DNA of 56,344 nt, taken from positions 1 through 56,344 of the forward strand of contig NZ_JAHWGT010000044.1 of the NCBI RefSeq assembly GCF_020873895.1, read 5' to 3'. Below the pieces are notes generated by a model that saw nothing but the letters and a program-made list of their open reading frames with translations, was not told the origin of the DNA and did not search any database. Below are positions 42,354 through 50,064 of the stretch, piece by piece. This DNA comes from Streptomyces sp. DH12. GTDB lineage: Bacteria; Actinomycetota; Actinomycetes; Streptomycetales; Streptomycetaceae. Every line of letters begins with the position of its first letter. Within the stretch, counting starts at the first letter, position 1. The position numbers and the translations under genes were made by a program.

Positions 42354-44126
42354 ATGCCTGGACTGACCGGCTGGTGGAGCCGCAGGAGCAATCCGGAGAA
42401 GGTCGAGCTGTACACGCGGTGGACCTACCACGGGCTCGCCGCGGCGACGCTGCTCATCTCGGGGCTGCCGGCGCTGGCCCTCGCCATGCAGGTGGGGCCC
42501 GTCGGGGGCTGGCTGTTCCTGCTGGTCGTCGTGCAGACCGTGCTCGTCGGCGTCCTCGCGTCGTGGGCCCTCAGCTGGCAGCTCGGCCGGCGTGAGCGAC
42601 CGCACCGGCTCATGGCCGCCGTCGCCGTGCTCACCGTGATCGGCTGCGTCACCGTGCTCGCCCAGCGGCGGGTGGGCCCCCTCGCCGACCTCCAGATGAC
42701 GATGTACATCGCTGCCGGAATGGTCAGTTGGGGCGTCGGCGCCCTCGCCCTGTGCTCGTTGCGCGCCCGCCACCTGCTCGCCCTGACGGTCGTCGCCATC
42801 GGCGGCGTCGCGGGGCTCGCGCTGGCCATGGGGCTGTCCGCCACCGCGGTGGTCGGCATCACCCTCTCCAGCGCGTTCGGGACGGTGGTCTTCGCCTCCA
42901 CCAGCGGCTTCTCCGGCTGGCTGCTGCGGGCCGTGTGGGAACTGGACGCCGCCCACCGGCTCCAGGCGAGGCTGGCCGTCACGGAGGAACGGCTCCGGTT
43001 CGCCCGCGACCTCCACGACGTCATGGGCCGCAACCTGTCGGTGATCGCCCTCAAGAGCGAGCTCGCCGTCCAACTCGCCCGGCGCGGCGCCACCGACCGC
43101 GCCGTCACCGAGATGGCCGAGGTGCAGCGCATCGCCCGGGACTCCCAGCGGGAGGTGCGCGACGTCGTACGCGGCTACCGGGGCGCCGACCTCCACACCG
43201 AACTGGAGGGCGCGCGCGGGGTGCTGGCCGCCGCCGGCATCACCTGCCGCGTCGACGTGCGCGACGCCGACGCGGCACTGCCCGCGCCCGTGCAGTCGGC
43301 GCTCGCCTGGGTCGTCCGCGAGGCCACCACGAACGTCCTGCGGCACGGTGACGCGCGGCTCTGCGAGGTGTCGGTGACCGTACCGGCAGGGGGTGACCGC
43401 GCGGTGCTCGTCATCGAGAACGACGGCGCCGCCGTGGTGACGGCACCGCCGGGGCCCGGGGGGTCGGGCGGGTCGCGGGGGCCGGGCGGCTCGGGGGTGC
43501 CGGGCGGCTCGGGGGTGCCGGGCGGCTCGGGGGTGCCGGGCGGCTCGGGGGTGCCGGGCGGCTCGGGGGTGAGCGGTGCCGGAACGGACGGCGGTGCCGG
43601 GGTGCCGGGCGGTGCCGGGACTGGGGGTGCCGGGGCGGGCCGCGTACCGGAGGCGCCCGGTTCGGGGCTGGCGGGGCTGCGGGAGCGGCTCGCCGCGCTG
43701 GACGGCGTGCTGGAGGCCGGGCCGGTCGACGGCGGCAGCCGGTTCCGCGTCACGGCCCGCGTACCGCTCGGCGCCGCCACGGGCGCGGCCGCCGCCGCGG
43801 TGATCGGCGGGGCGGGGGCTCCCCGGCCGGCGGCCGGAGCGGCCGGCGGGGCCGGGGCTCACCGGGCGACCGGTGCGGTCGGGTCGGCGGGGGGCGCCGG
43901 TGCGGTCGGGTCGGCGGGGGGCGCCGGCACGGTCGGGCCGGCAGAGGCCGCCGGCACGGTCGGGCCGGCAGAGGCCGCCGGCACGGTCGGGGTTGCAGGA
44001 CCCGGCGGCGCGGTCGGGGTTGCAGGACCCGGCGGCGCGGTCGGGGTTGCAGGACCCGGCGGCCGGGGCGGGGCGGCCGGCGGGGTTCACCCCGCGCGGC
44101 GGGACGACGTGGAAGGGGTCCGCTGA
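42354..44126 (+). CDS. Sensor histidine kinase (HisKA_3 type) with repeat expansions
   Basis: The 590-residue kinase begins with about five or six hydrophobic segments (residues 25-200) and no large external loop, so it probably senses at the membrane. The phosphoacceptor is H221 in FARDLHDVMGRNLS (HisKA_3), followed by the catalytic domain with VREATTNVLRHGDA (N box) and LVIENDG (D box). The ATP-lid is interrupted by five 6-residue PGGSGV units before GSGLAGLRERLAAL (G box). After the catalytic core, about 120 residues of Gly/Ala/Val repeats follow, absent from typical DesK-family kinases. Its stop codon overlaps the response regulator start by one base. Partner of the NarL-type regulator and the ABC exporter. 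Confidence 0.9.
   Translation: MPGLTGWWSRRSNPEKVELYTRWTYHGLAAATLLISGLPALALAMQVGPVGGWLFLLVVVQTVLVGVLASWALSWQLGRRERPHRLMAAVAVLTVIGCVTVLAQRRVGPLADLQMTMYIAAGMVSWGVGALALCSLRARHLLALTVVAIGGVAGLALAMGLSATAVVGITLSSAFGTVVFASTSGFSGWLLRAVWELDAAHRLQARLAVTEERLRFARDLHDVMGRNLSVIALKSELAVQLARRGATDRAVTEMAEVQRIARDSQREVRDVVRGYRGADLHTELEGARGVLAAAGITCRVDVRDADAALPAPVQSALAWVVREATTNVLRHGDARLCEVSVTVPAGGDRAVLVIENDGAAVVTAPPGPGGSGGSRGPGGSGVPGGSGVPGGSGVPGGSGVPGGSGVSGAGTDGGAGVPGGAGTGGAGAGRVPEAPGSGLAGLRERLAALDGVLEAGPVDGGSRFRVTARVPLGAATGAAAAAVIGGAGAPRPAAGAAGGAGAHRATGAVGSAGGAGAVGSAGGAGTVGPAEAAGTVGPAEAAGTVGVAGPGGAVGVAGPGGAVGVAGPGGRGGAAGGVHPARRDDVEGVR
43482..43571 (+). repeat. Five tandem 18-base repeats in the kinase ATP-lid
   Basis: Five consecutive copies of ccgggcggctcgggggtg, boundaries at 43482, 43500, 43518, 43536 and 43554, each adding PGGSGV. 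The copies are identical, so the expansion is recent or length-variable. Confidence 0.93.
43871..44059 (+). repeat. Seven tandem 27-base repeats at the kinase C-terminus
   Basis: Seven 27-base units in three sub-types: two of one, two of a second, and three (the last nearly identical pair and a variant) of a third. Each encodes nine Gly/Ala/Val-rich residues. They lie after the catalytic domain and before a basic tail (VHPARRDDVEGVR). Confidence 0.9.
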
Positions 44127-44734
44127 TGACCGTACGGGTGCTGCTCGCCGACGACGAGCACCTGATCCGGGGCGCGCTCGCCGCCCTCCTCGGGCTGGAG
44201 GAGGACCTGGAGGTCGTCGCCGAGGCCGCGTCCGGCCCGGAGGCGCTCGCCATGGCCCGCGTCCACCGCCCCGACGTGGCGGTGCTGGACCTGCAGATGC
44301 CGGGCGCCGACGGTGTGAGGGTCGCCACAGTGCTCCAGGCCGAACTGCCCGGCTGCCAGACCATGATCGTGACCGGGCACGGCCGCCCCGGTCACCTCAA
44401 GCGCGCCCTCACGGCCGGAGTGCGGGGGTTCGTCCCGAAGACCGTCAGCGCCCAGCGGCTCGCCGAGATCATCCGCACCGTGCACGCCGGGAACCGTTAC
44501 GTCGACCCGGAGTTGGCCGCCGACGCGATCTCCGCGGGCGACTCCCCGCTGACCGCGCGCGAGGCCGAGGTGCTGGAACTCGCCGCCGACGGCGCCCCCG
44601 TCGCGGAGATCGCCCGCCGGGCCCACCTCTCCCCCGGGACTGTCCGCAACTACCTCTCCTCCGCCGTCTCGAAGCTCGGCACCGAGAACCGTCATGCCGC
44701 GGTGCGTCTCGCACGCGAGCGAGGTTGGGTATAG
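44126..44734 (+). CDS. NarL/DesR-type response regulator
   Basis: The 202-residue regulator has a receiver domain (LLADDEHLIRGALAALLGLE) with phosphoacceptor D55 in VAVLDLQMPG and the KTVS motif (VPKTVSAQRLAE). The C-terminal LuxR-type helix-turn-helix is LTAREAEVLELAADGAPVAE, then RAHLSPGTVRNYLSSAVSKLG. It closely follows DesR-type regulators that control lipid or stress transport genes. The start overlaps the kinase stop by one base. A natural target is the 20-base palindrome at 40431-40450. Its stop codon overlaps a tRNA promoter element (TATAGT at 44730). Confidence 0.93.
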   Translation: MTVRVLLADDEHLIRGALAALLGLEEDLEVVAEAASGPEALAMARVHRPDVAVLDLQMPGADGVRVATVLQAELPGCQTMIVTGHGRPGHLKRALTAGVRGFVPKTVSAQRLAEIIRTVHAGNRYVDPELAADAISAGDSPLTAREAEVLELAADGAPVAEIARRAHLSPGTVRNYLSSAVSKLGTENRHAAVRLARERGWV

Positions 44735-44735
44735 T
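44730..44735 (+). promoter_or_regulatory. -10 element of tRNA-Gly (GCC) copy 2, inside the regulator stop codon
   Basis: TATAGT at 44730-44735 includes the TAG stop of the response regulator (44732-44734). The tRNA begins 21 bases later. No good -35 was seen. Confidence 0.45.
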
Positions 44736-44756
44736 GGTTCTCGCGCTACGGCGCAT

Positions 44757-44829
44757 GCGGACGTGGCTCAGTTGGTAGAGCATCACCTTGCCAAGGTGAG
44801 GGTCGCGAGTTCGAATCTCGTCGTCCGCT
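44757..44829 (+). tRNA. tRNA-Gly (GCC), second copy
   Basis: Identical to 40280-40352 over all 73 bases, same direction, anticodon GCC. It lies directly after the response regulator. Confidence 0.95.
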
Positions 44830-44835
44830 CAAGTG

Positions 44836-44867
44836 CGAAGGCCCCGGTCATCAGACCGGGGCCTTCG
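44836..44867 (+). terminator. Terminator after tRNA-Gly (GCC) copy 2, probably shared with purC
   Basis: CGAAGGCCCCGGTC pairs with GACCGGGGCCTTCG (14 base pairs) over the loop atca. It resembles the terminator after copy 1. It also serves as the nearest stem past the purC stop. Confidence 0.85.
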
Positions 44868-44972
44868 GCGTTCCCGCGAGCAGGGCCGACCGCCCGGCGC
44901 GGGCCGGACCGACCGGCACCGGCGCGGGCGCGCCCCGCGGGGTGCGTCCGCGCCGGTCGGGTACCGCCGCCG

Positions 44973-45872
44973 CTACCAGGCCGTGCCGGTCAGCAGCTCG
45001 TACGCCTCGACGTATTTGGCGCGCGTCGCCTCCACCACCTCGGCGGGCAGCGGCGGGGGCGGCTGCTCGCTGCGGCGGTCCCAGCCGGAGGCCGGGGACG
45101 TCAGCCAGTCCCGCACGAACTGCTTGTCGTACGACGCCTGGGCGCGGCCCGGCTCCCACTCGGCGGCCGGCCAGAAGCGCGAGGAGTCCGGTGTCAGGAC
45201 CTCGTCGGCCAGCACCAGGCCGCCCTGCTCGTCGTGGCCGAACTCGAACTTGGTGTCCGCGAGGATGATCCCCCGGTCCCGCGCGACGTCCCGGGCCCGG
45301 CTGTACACGGCGAGGGTCGACTGCCGCAGCTGCGCGGCGGTCTCGGCGCCGACCTGGCGGGCGACCTCCTCGTACGAGACGTTCTCGTCGTGCTCGCCGA
45401 CGGCGGCCTTCGTCGCCGGCGTGAAGATCGGGGCGGGCAGCTCCGAGCCGTCGACCAGCCCCTCCGGCAGGGCGAGCCCGCAGACCGTGCGGTTCGCCTC
45501 GTACTCGACCAGGCCGGAGCCGGTGAGGTAGCCGCGGGCCACGCACTCCACGGGGATCATCCGCAGCGAACGGCAGACCAGCGTGCGGCCCTCCCAGTCC
45601 GCGGGCGCCCCCTCCGGCAGCTCCGTGGAGATGACGTGGTTGGGGATGAGGTCCGCGAGCCGGTCGAACCACCACAGGGAGAGCTGGGTGAGCACGCGCC
45701 CCTTGTCCGGGATCTCCGTGGGCAGGACCCAGTCGTACGCGGACATGCGGTCGCTGGCGACCATCACGAGGTCGCCCGCCTCGTTCCGGTACAGCTCGCG
45801 CACCTTCCCGGTGTGCAGATGCACCAGGCCCGGCACCTGAAGAGGCTCGGGCTTTTCTACGAATCCGGACAC
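44973..45872 (-). CDS. purC: Phosphoribosylaminoimidazole-succinocarboxamide synthase
   Basis: The 299-residue PurC (SAICAR synthetase) condenses CAIR with aspartate. Motifs are HTGKVRELYRNEAGDLVMVASDR, LTQLSLWWFDRL, CVARGYLTGSGLVEY and DRGIILADTKFEFGHDEQG-type. GTG 45872 follows GGGGAGG at about 4-5 bases. The gene is alone, 83 bases after the DMFase-like gene on the same strand, with a weak link to it. It is the fourth purine biosynthetic unit in the window. Confidence 0.97.
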   Translation of the reverse strand: MSGFVEKPEPLQVPGLVHLHTGKVRELYRNEAGDLVMVASDRMSAYDWVLPTEIPDKGRVLTQLSLWWFDRLADLIPNHVISTELPEGAPADWEGRTLVCRSLRMIPVECVARGYLTGSGLVEYEANRTVCGLALPEGLVDGSELPAPIFTPATKAAVGEHDENVSYEEVARQVGAETAAQLRQSTLAVYSRARDVARDRGIILADTKFEFGHDEQGGLVLADEVLTPDSSRFWPAAEWEPGRAQASYDKQFVRDWLTSPASGWDRRSEQPPPPLPAEVVEATRAKYVEAYELLTGTAW

Positions 45873-45955
45873 GGTTCCTCCCCGTGGTTCTGACCGATCG
45901 GTTCCGATTCTCCCGCACGCGGCGGGACGGGCCGTGGCCAGGGTGCAGGGACGTT

Positions 45956-47437
45956 CTAGTCCCGTTTGCAGATGCGGTCCAGCAGGTTCGCCGTGGCGCG
46001 CTGGACGCGGAGGTCGACATGACCCGGCCGGTCCAGAGCCGGTGACCAGGCGAACGTCCCCGAGGCGAAGACGAGGGCGCCGGAGGGGGCCCGGTACAGG
46101 GACGTCTCCTGGTGCCGGACGGCCCCGTCCGCGTCCCGGTACGGGGAGTGCGCGAGCAGGATGCGCCGCTGGTGGGCGGGGAGGGCGGTGCGCGGGAAGT
46201 AGCGGTCGGCCTCGCCCGCGACGAGGCCGGGCAGCTCGTCGCCCTCGCCGGCGCCGGTCGCCTCCCAGAGCCAGTGCTCGGCGTTCCGCACGACCAGCGG
46301 GGCGGGCTCCGGGACGCGGCCCCCGTACTGGATGCCGAGCAACTGCTGCTCGGGGCGGTCCGCCTCCCGCCACAGCGCCGACCTGCCCGGGCCCCGCCGT
46401 TTTCGGCAGGTGAGCAGGCGGTCCGGCACGCCGGGGGGCGACGCGGACAGCTCGACCTGCCAGTACAGGGAGTTGGCCGACAGGAAGACCAGGGAGGTGC
46501 CGGCGTCGCGGGCGGCCTCCACGGCCCGGCGCAGCGGCACCGACCAGTACTCGTCGTGGCCGGGGAAGACCAGGCCCCGGTAGCGGGTCGGGTCGACGCG
46601 GCCGGCGTGCAGGTCGCTCGCGTTGGCGTAGGCGAGGTCGTAGCCGTACCGCTCGGCCCAGCGGATGACGTCGTAGGCGTGGCCGACGTGCAGCGGCAGG
46701 CCCTGTCCGGCGTACGGGCGGTCGAAGGAGACCGTGACGGCGGCGTCCGCCTCGCCGAGCAGGCGCCCGTCGGCGTCCCACGCGTGGTACAGGCTCGCGC
46801 CCGTGCGGCCGTCCTCCGGGTAGAGGTTGTACGCCTGCCACGTCAGGTCCGGGAGGACCAGCAGCAGGTCCGCCGGGTGGGCGTCGCGGACCGTGAAGGG
46901 GATGTGGGAGCGGTAGCCGTCCGCCGTGGTGAGCACGGCCACGTACGCGCCGGTCGACCAGTACGACGGGACCTGCAACCGCCACGAGAGCCACCAGTGG
47001 TGGCAGGAGACGGTGCGGTCGGCGGTGAGCGGCGGCGGCTGGACGATGCCGGAGAGGCGCGGACTGGTGGTGATCTTGGTGGCGCCGTCTCCGCCGTAGT
47101 GCCCGACGCGGTAGACGTCCACCGAGAACTGCTGGGGCGGGTCGACCGTGACGTGGAAGTCGACCGCTTCCCCCGGGGCGACCGCGCCCGTCGAGGCGTA
47201 GCCCTTGATCTGGAGGTGGACGTCGTCCGCGGCGCGCGGACCGCCGCCCCGGCCCGCGGACGGGCGGGGGTGGGAGGACAGCGGGGGCTGTTCCGCGTAC
47301 CAGGCGGTGAGGTGACCGTTCTCGTCGACGAACTGCTCGGTGCCGCGCAGCCAGGGCAGCGGCCCCTGACCGAACGGGTCGGTGGCCGCGTGGGCGAGCG
47401 CCCCGGACTCCCACCTCCGTACGTGCTCCGCCCCCAT
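45956..47437 (-). CDS. N,N-dimethylformamidase beta-subunit-like protein
   Basis: The 493-residue protein contains the large domain of N,N-dimethylformamidase beta-subunit-like proteins. The N-terminal 90 residues are less conserved; the central region has IKGYASTGAVAPGEAVDFHV, VYRVGHYGGDGA, then FDRPYAGQGLPLHVGHAYDV, RWAERYGYDLAYANASDLH and HDEYWSVPLRRAVEAARDAG. These match the DMFase fold, but amidase activity on dimethylformamide is unproven. There is no signal peptide. ATG 47437 has GGGAGGGG at about 8 bases. No small alpha subunit is adjacent. In Streptomyces this gene usually sits beside purC/purD. Confidence 0.85.
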   Translation of the reverse strand: MGAEHVRRWESGALAHAATDPFGQGPLPWLRGTEQFVDENGHLTAWYAEQPPLSSHPRPSAGRGGGPRAADDVHLQIKGYASTGAVAPGEAVDFHVTVDPPQQFSVDVYRVGHYGGDGATKITTSPRLSGIVQPPPLTADRTVSCHHWWLSWRLQVPSYWSTGAYVAVLTTADGYRSHIPFTVRDAHPADLLLVLPDLTWQAYNLYPEDGRTGASLYHAWDADGRLLGEADAAVTVSFDRPYAGQGLPLHVGHAYDVIRWAERYGYDLAYANASDLHAGRVDPTRYRGLVFPGHDEYWSVPLRRAVEAARDAGTSLVFLSANSLYWQVELSASPPGVPDRLLTCRKRRGPGRSALWREADRPEQQLLGIQYGGRVPEPAPLVVRNAEHWLWEATGAGEGDELPGLVAGEADRYFPRTALPAHQRRILLAHSPYRDADGAVRHQETSLYRAPSGALVFASGTFAWSPALDRPGHVDLRVQRATANLLDRICKRD

Positions 47438-47700
47438 GCCGCGCCCCTCCCTCAACTCCCCCGGCTCCGATGGCCCGACGCGTTCAGCGCCGGTCCCCAG
47501 CACATCACATAACGCACGCACTCCGTCACCGGTCGTCGTGGATTGACGTGAACGGAACCGCGCACTCCGCAGAGGCGGACCCGGGGCGGGCCTCCGGACG
47601 GGTGCCGCGCCGGCACCTCGGCTGCCGCGCTCGCCCCCGCCGCAGCCGCAATCGCGACCGCGACCGCGACCGCAGAGGGGCAGCCGGCCGGCCGCAGGCG

Positions 47701-49851
47701 TCAGACGAGTCGTACGGGCTTCTCCGGCCGCGCGCCCACGGCGGTGAGCCAGCTCCGCAGCGGCTCGGGGTCGGCGTCCTCTATGAGCGCGAGGACGCCG
47801 TCGGCCACGTCGGCGCGCTGCCTGCCGCCCTCCTCGCCGAGCAGCAGGACCGGACCGTCCAGCCAGTCCAACCCGGGCGCGGCACCCGCGGTGTCCACGG
47901 CGGCGCAGCAGACCATCGCCGTGACGTGGTCGGCGAGCAGCTCGCGGTCCGTGCGGGGCGGCTGGAGCGGCAGCAGCGGCAGGTCGTCACCGCCCCAGAT
48001 GTACGGGGCGGGCCCGGTCGCGTCTCCGGCGCGCGCGGTCTCGGACGCGCTCCCGCTGTGCGCGGACGCCACGACCTGACCGGATCGGGTCGCCGCCTGT
48101 CCGTGGCCGGTCGGCTCGGGAGCGGTTCCGGCGGCGGGGTCCTGCGCTGCCGGCCCGCCGGTGACGTGCGCGGCCGGGTCGGGGGCGGTAGCCGGGTCGG
48201 AGGCGGCGGCCGGGCCGGGGGCGGCCGGGCCGGCGGTGGCGGCCGGGCCGGGGGTGGCCCCTGCCGTACCTGCCCTGCCGCCCGGGGCCGGGTCGGGGGC
48301 GGCGCCGGTGGTCGGCCGGTGGGTCGCGGGCCCGTCGGACGAGGGGCTCCCGGGCGAGGGCCCGTCGGACGGGAGGCCGTCGGACGGGAGGCCGTCGGAC
48401 GAGGGTTCGTCGGACGGGAGGCCGTCGGGCGAGGGCCTGACGGACGAGGGGTCGGCGGACGGGGGCCGGCGGGTGGAGTCCTCGCGCAGGAGCGCCGACT
48501 CCTCGCGGGAGAGTTCCGCGCTGATCGCCGCCGCCAGAGTGTCGCCGTCGTCCGCCGTCGACAGGTGCCGCAGGACGCGGGCGAGGGTGGGGCCCTCCGA
48601 CGTGCCGTCCGGGTCGCCCGGGTGGGCGCCGAGTCCGTCGAGGCGGTCGAGGGCGCGGTGGAGGCGGGCGGCTTCGGTGCGCCACTTCCGGTCGACGACC
48701 TCGTCCGGGTACCGCTGCCAGTCCACCGGCGCCCAGTCGGCGCCCGGTACGGCCGGGCCGCCGTGGAAGAGGCGGGCGGCCAGCAGGGACGTCGCCTCGT
48801 CCACCAGGCCGGGCTCCTCCAGCAGGTCGCACGCGGGCCGCTCGCCCAGCCGCGTCGTGTAGCCCTCGGCAAGCCGGTCGCGGCGGGACAGCTCCGTGAG
48901 CGCCGAGACGACGCCCGCGTCCAGCCGGGACGGCCAGCGCCCCATCCGCCACGCGGGCAGCGCGACGCGGGTCAGCAGCCGGTCCCACCCCGCGTACGCG
49001 AGGCCGACCTGCTCCTGGGCGACGATCCGCAGGCCGTAGTCCACGGCCTGCGCGCGCTCCGACGCCGCCGTCGCGACGGCCCGTTCCATCTCGGTGGCGG
49101 GGCCGCGCACGGCCCGCAGCAGCAGCCGCGCGACCGCGCCCACGCCCCGGGCGCCCAGCCGCGGCAGCGCGCCGAGCCCCGGCCGGTCGGGCAGGGCCAC
49201 CGCCGCGTCCAGCCCGCGTACGAACCGGCGGGCCGCGGCTATGTCGGGGTCGGCGGACGCGCCCGTGCCCGCCACGACCGGCGCCAGCACCGCCCGCAGC
49301 TCGCCGACCCGCATCCACCACAGGAACGGCGACCCTATGACCAGCACGGGAGTCGCGTCCGACGGGCCGTGCGGGCGGCCGGGCACGCGGTGCGCCCGGT
49401 GGGTGCGGTCCTCCAGCCAGCTGTCGCAGTCCGGCGTCAGCGCTATCGCCGACGGCGCGGGCACCGAAAGCCGCGACGCGAGGTCGCGCACCAGCCGGTA
49501 CAGGTCCGGGGCCGATGCCTCGGTGATCTCGACGGTCGGCGTGAGCGCCGGGCGGGCCCGCGCGATGACCGTGCCGACGGCGGCGGCGCCGAGCAGCACG
49601 GCCGCGGCGAGGCCCGACACCACCCACCGGGCGACGTCCCAGCCGCCGCCCGCCAGCCGGCCCGTGGCACCACCGGTCAGCAGCACGACGGCGACGGCGG
49701 CCGGCAGCAGGGCGACGGCCAGCGCACGGCCGCGCACCCGGAGCACGGCGACGGCCAGGGCGTGCGCCGCGCGCGCGCCGCGCTCCTCGCCCAGCGCACC
49801 ACCGGCACGCGGGACGCCCACGCCTTCCCTGTCGGATCCGGACCCGAACAC
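47701..49851 (-). CDS. Membrane protein with degenerate M48-like region and disordered linker
   Basis: A 716-residue protein. Two hydrophobic segments (ALAVALLPAAVAVVLLTGG and RWVVSGLAAAVLLGAAAVG) anchor it near the N-terminus. Residues about 100-260 resemble the M48 Ste24/HtpX region: APDLYRLVRDLASRLSVPAPS, TPVLVIGSPFLWWMRVGELRAVLAP. The catalytic HExxH expected right after ELRAVLA is absent (PVVAGTG instead). Later segments are helical. A 180-residue disordered Pro/Ser/Ala/Asp linker follows, with repeats like DGLPSDGLPSDGP, and a conserved C-terminal block (DLPLLPLQPPRTDRELLADHV). GTG 49851 has no ideal ribosome binding site. This may be a non-catalytic peptidase-like sensor. Not an active protease as far as visible. 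Confidence 0.72.
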   Translation of the reverse strand: MFGSGSDREGVGVPRAGGALGEERGARAAHALAVAVLRVRGRALAVALLPAAVAVVLLTGGATGRLAGGGWDVARWVVSGLAAAVLLGAAAVGTVIARARPALTPTVEITEASAPDLYRLVRDLASRLSVPAPSAIALTPDCDSWLEDRTHRAHRVPGRPHGPSDATPVLVIGSPFLWWMRVGELRAVLAPVVAGTGASADPDIAAARRFVRGLDAAVALPDRPGLGALPRLGARGVGAVARLLLRAVRGPATEMERAVATAASERAQAVDYGLRIVAQEQVGLAYAGWDRLLTRVALPAWRMGRWPSRLDAGVVSALTELSRRDRLAEGYTTRLGERPACDLLEEPGLVDEATSLLAARLFHGGPAVPGADWAPVDWQRYPDEVVDRKWRTEAARLHRALDRLDGLGAHPGDPDGTSEGPTLARVLRHLSTADDGDTLAAAISAELSREESALLREDSTRRPPSADPSSVRPSPDGLPSDEPSSDGLPSDGLPSDGPSPGSPSSDGPATHRPTTGAAPDPAPGGRAGTAGATPGPAATAGPAAPGPAAASDPATAPDPAAHVTGGPAAQDPAAGTAPEPTGHGQAATRSGQVVASAHSGSASETARAGDATGPAPYIWGGDDLPLLPLQPPRTDRELLADHVTAMVCCAAVDTAGAAPGLDWLDGPVLLLGEEGGRQRADVADGVLALIEDADPEPLRSWLTAVGARPEKPVRLV

Positions 49852-50064
49852 GGCCTTACGTCACCCCCTCCACGCCTGCGACGGTTCTGCTCACTCCCCC
49901 ACTGTGACACCCGCCACTGACATCGCAATGCCGGTGGGCCAAGTGCCGGAACGCCTGCGCGGCACCCTAGTTGGGGCATCGGCAGGCGTCATCCGGATGG
50001 GTGAGTCGTCACTCGATGGAATGGCTTTGACCAAGGCTGAAGACGGTTCGGGGTTCGAACGGGT
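49852..50064. other. Promoter region between the M48-like gene and purD
   Basis: A 213-base gap. On the minus strand TAGGGT at about 49971-49966 is a weak -10 candidate for the M48-like gene. No gene seen. Confidence 0.35.

Noticed and set aside
41379-44090. 903-codon frame antisense to the ABC/kinase genes
   Set aside because: His/Gln/Arg-rich artefact antisense to four genes with clear domains.
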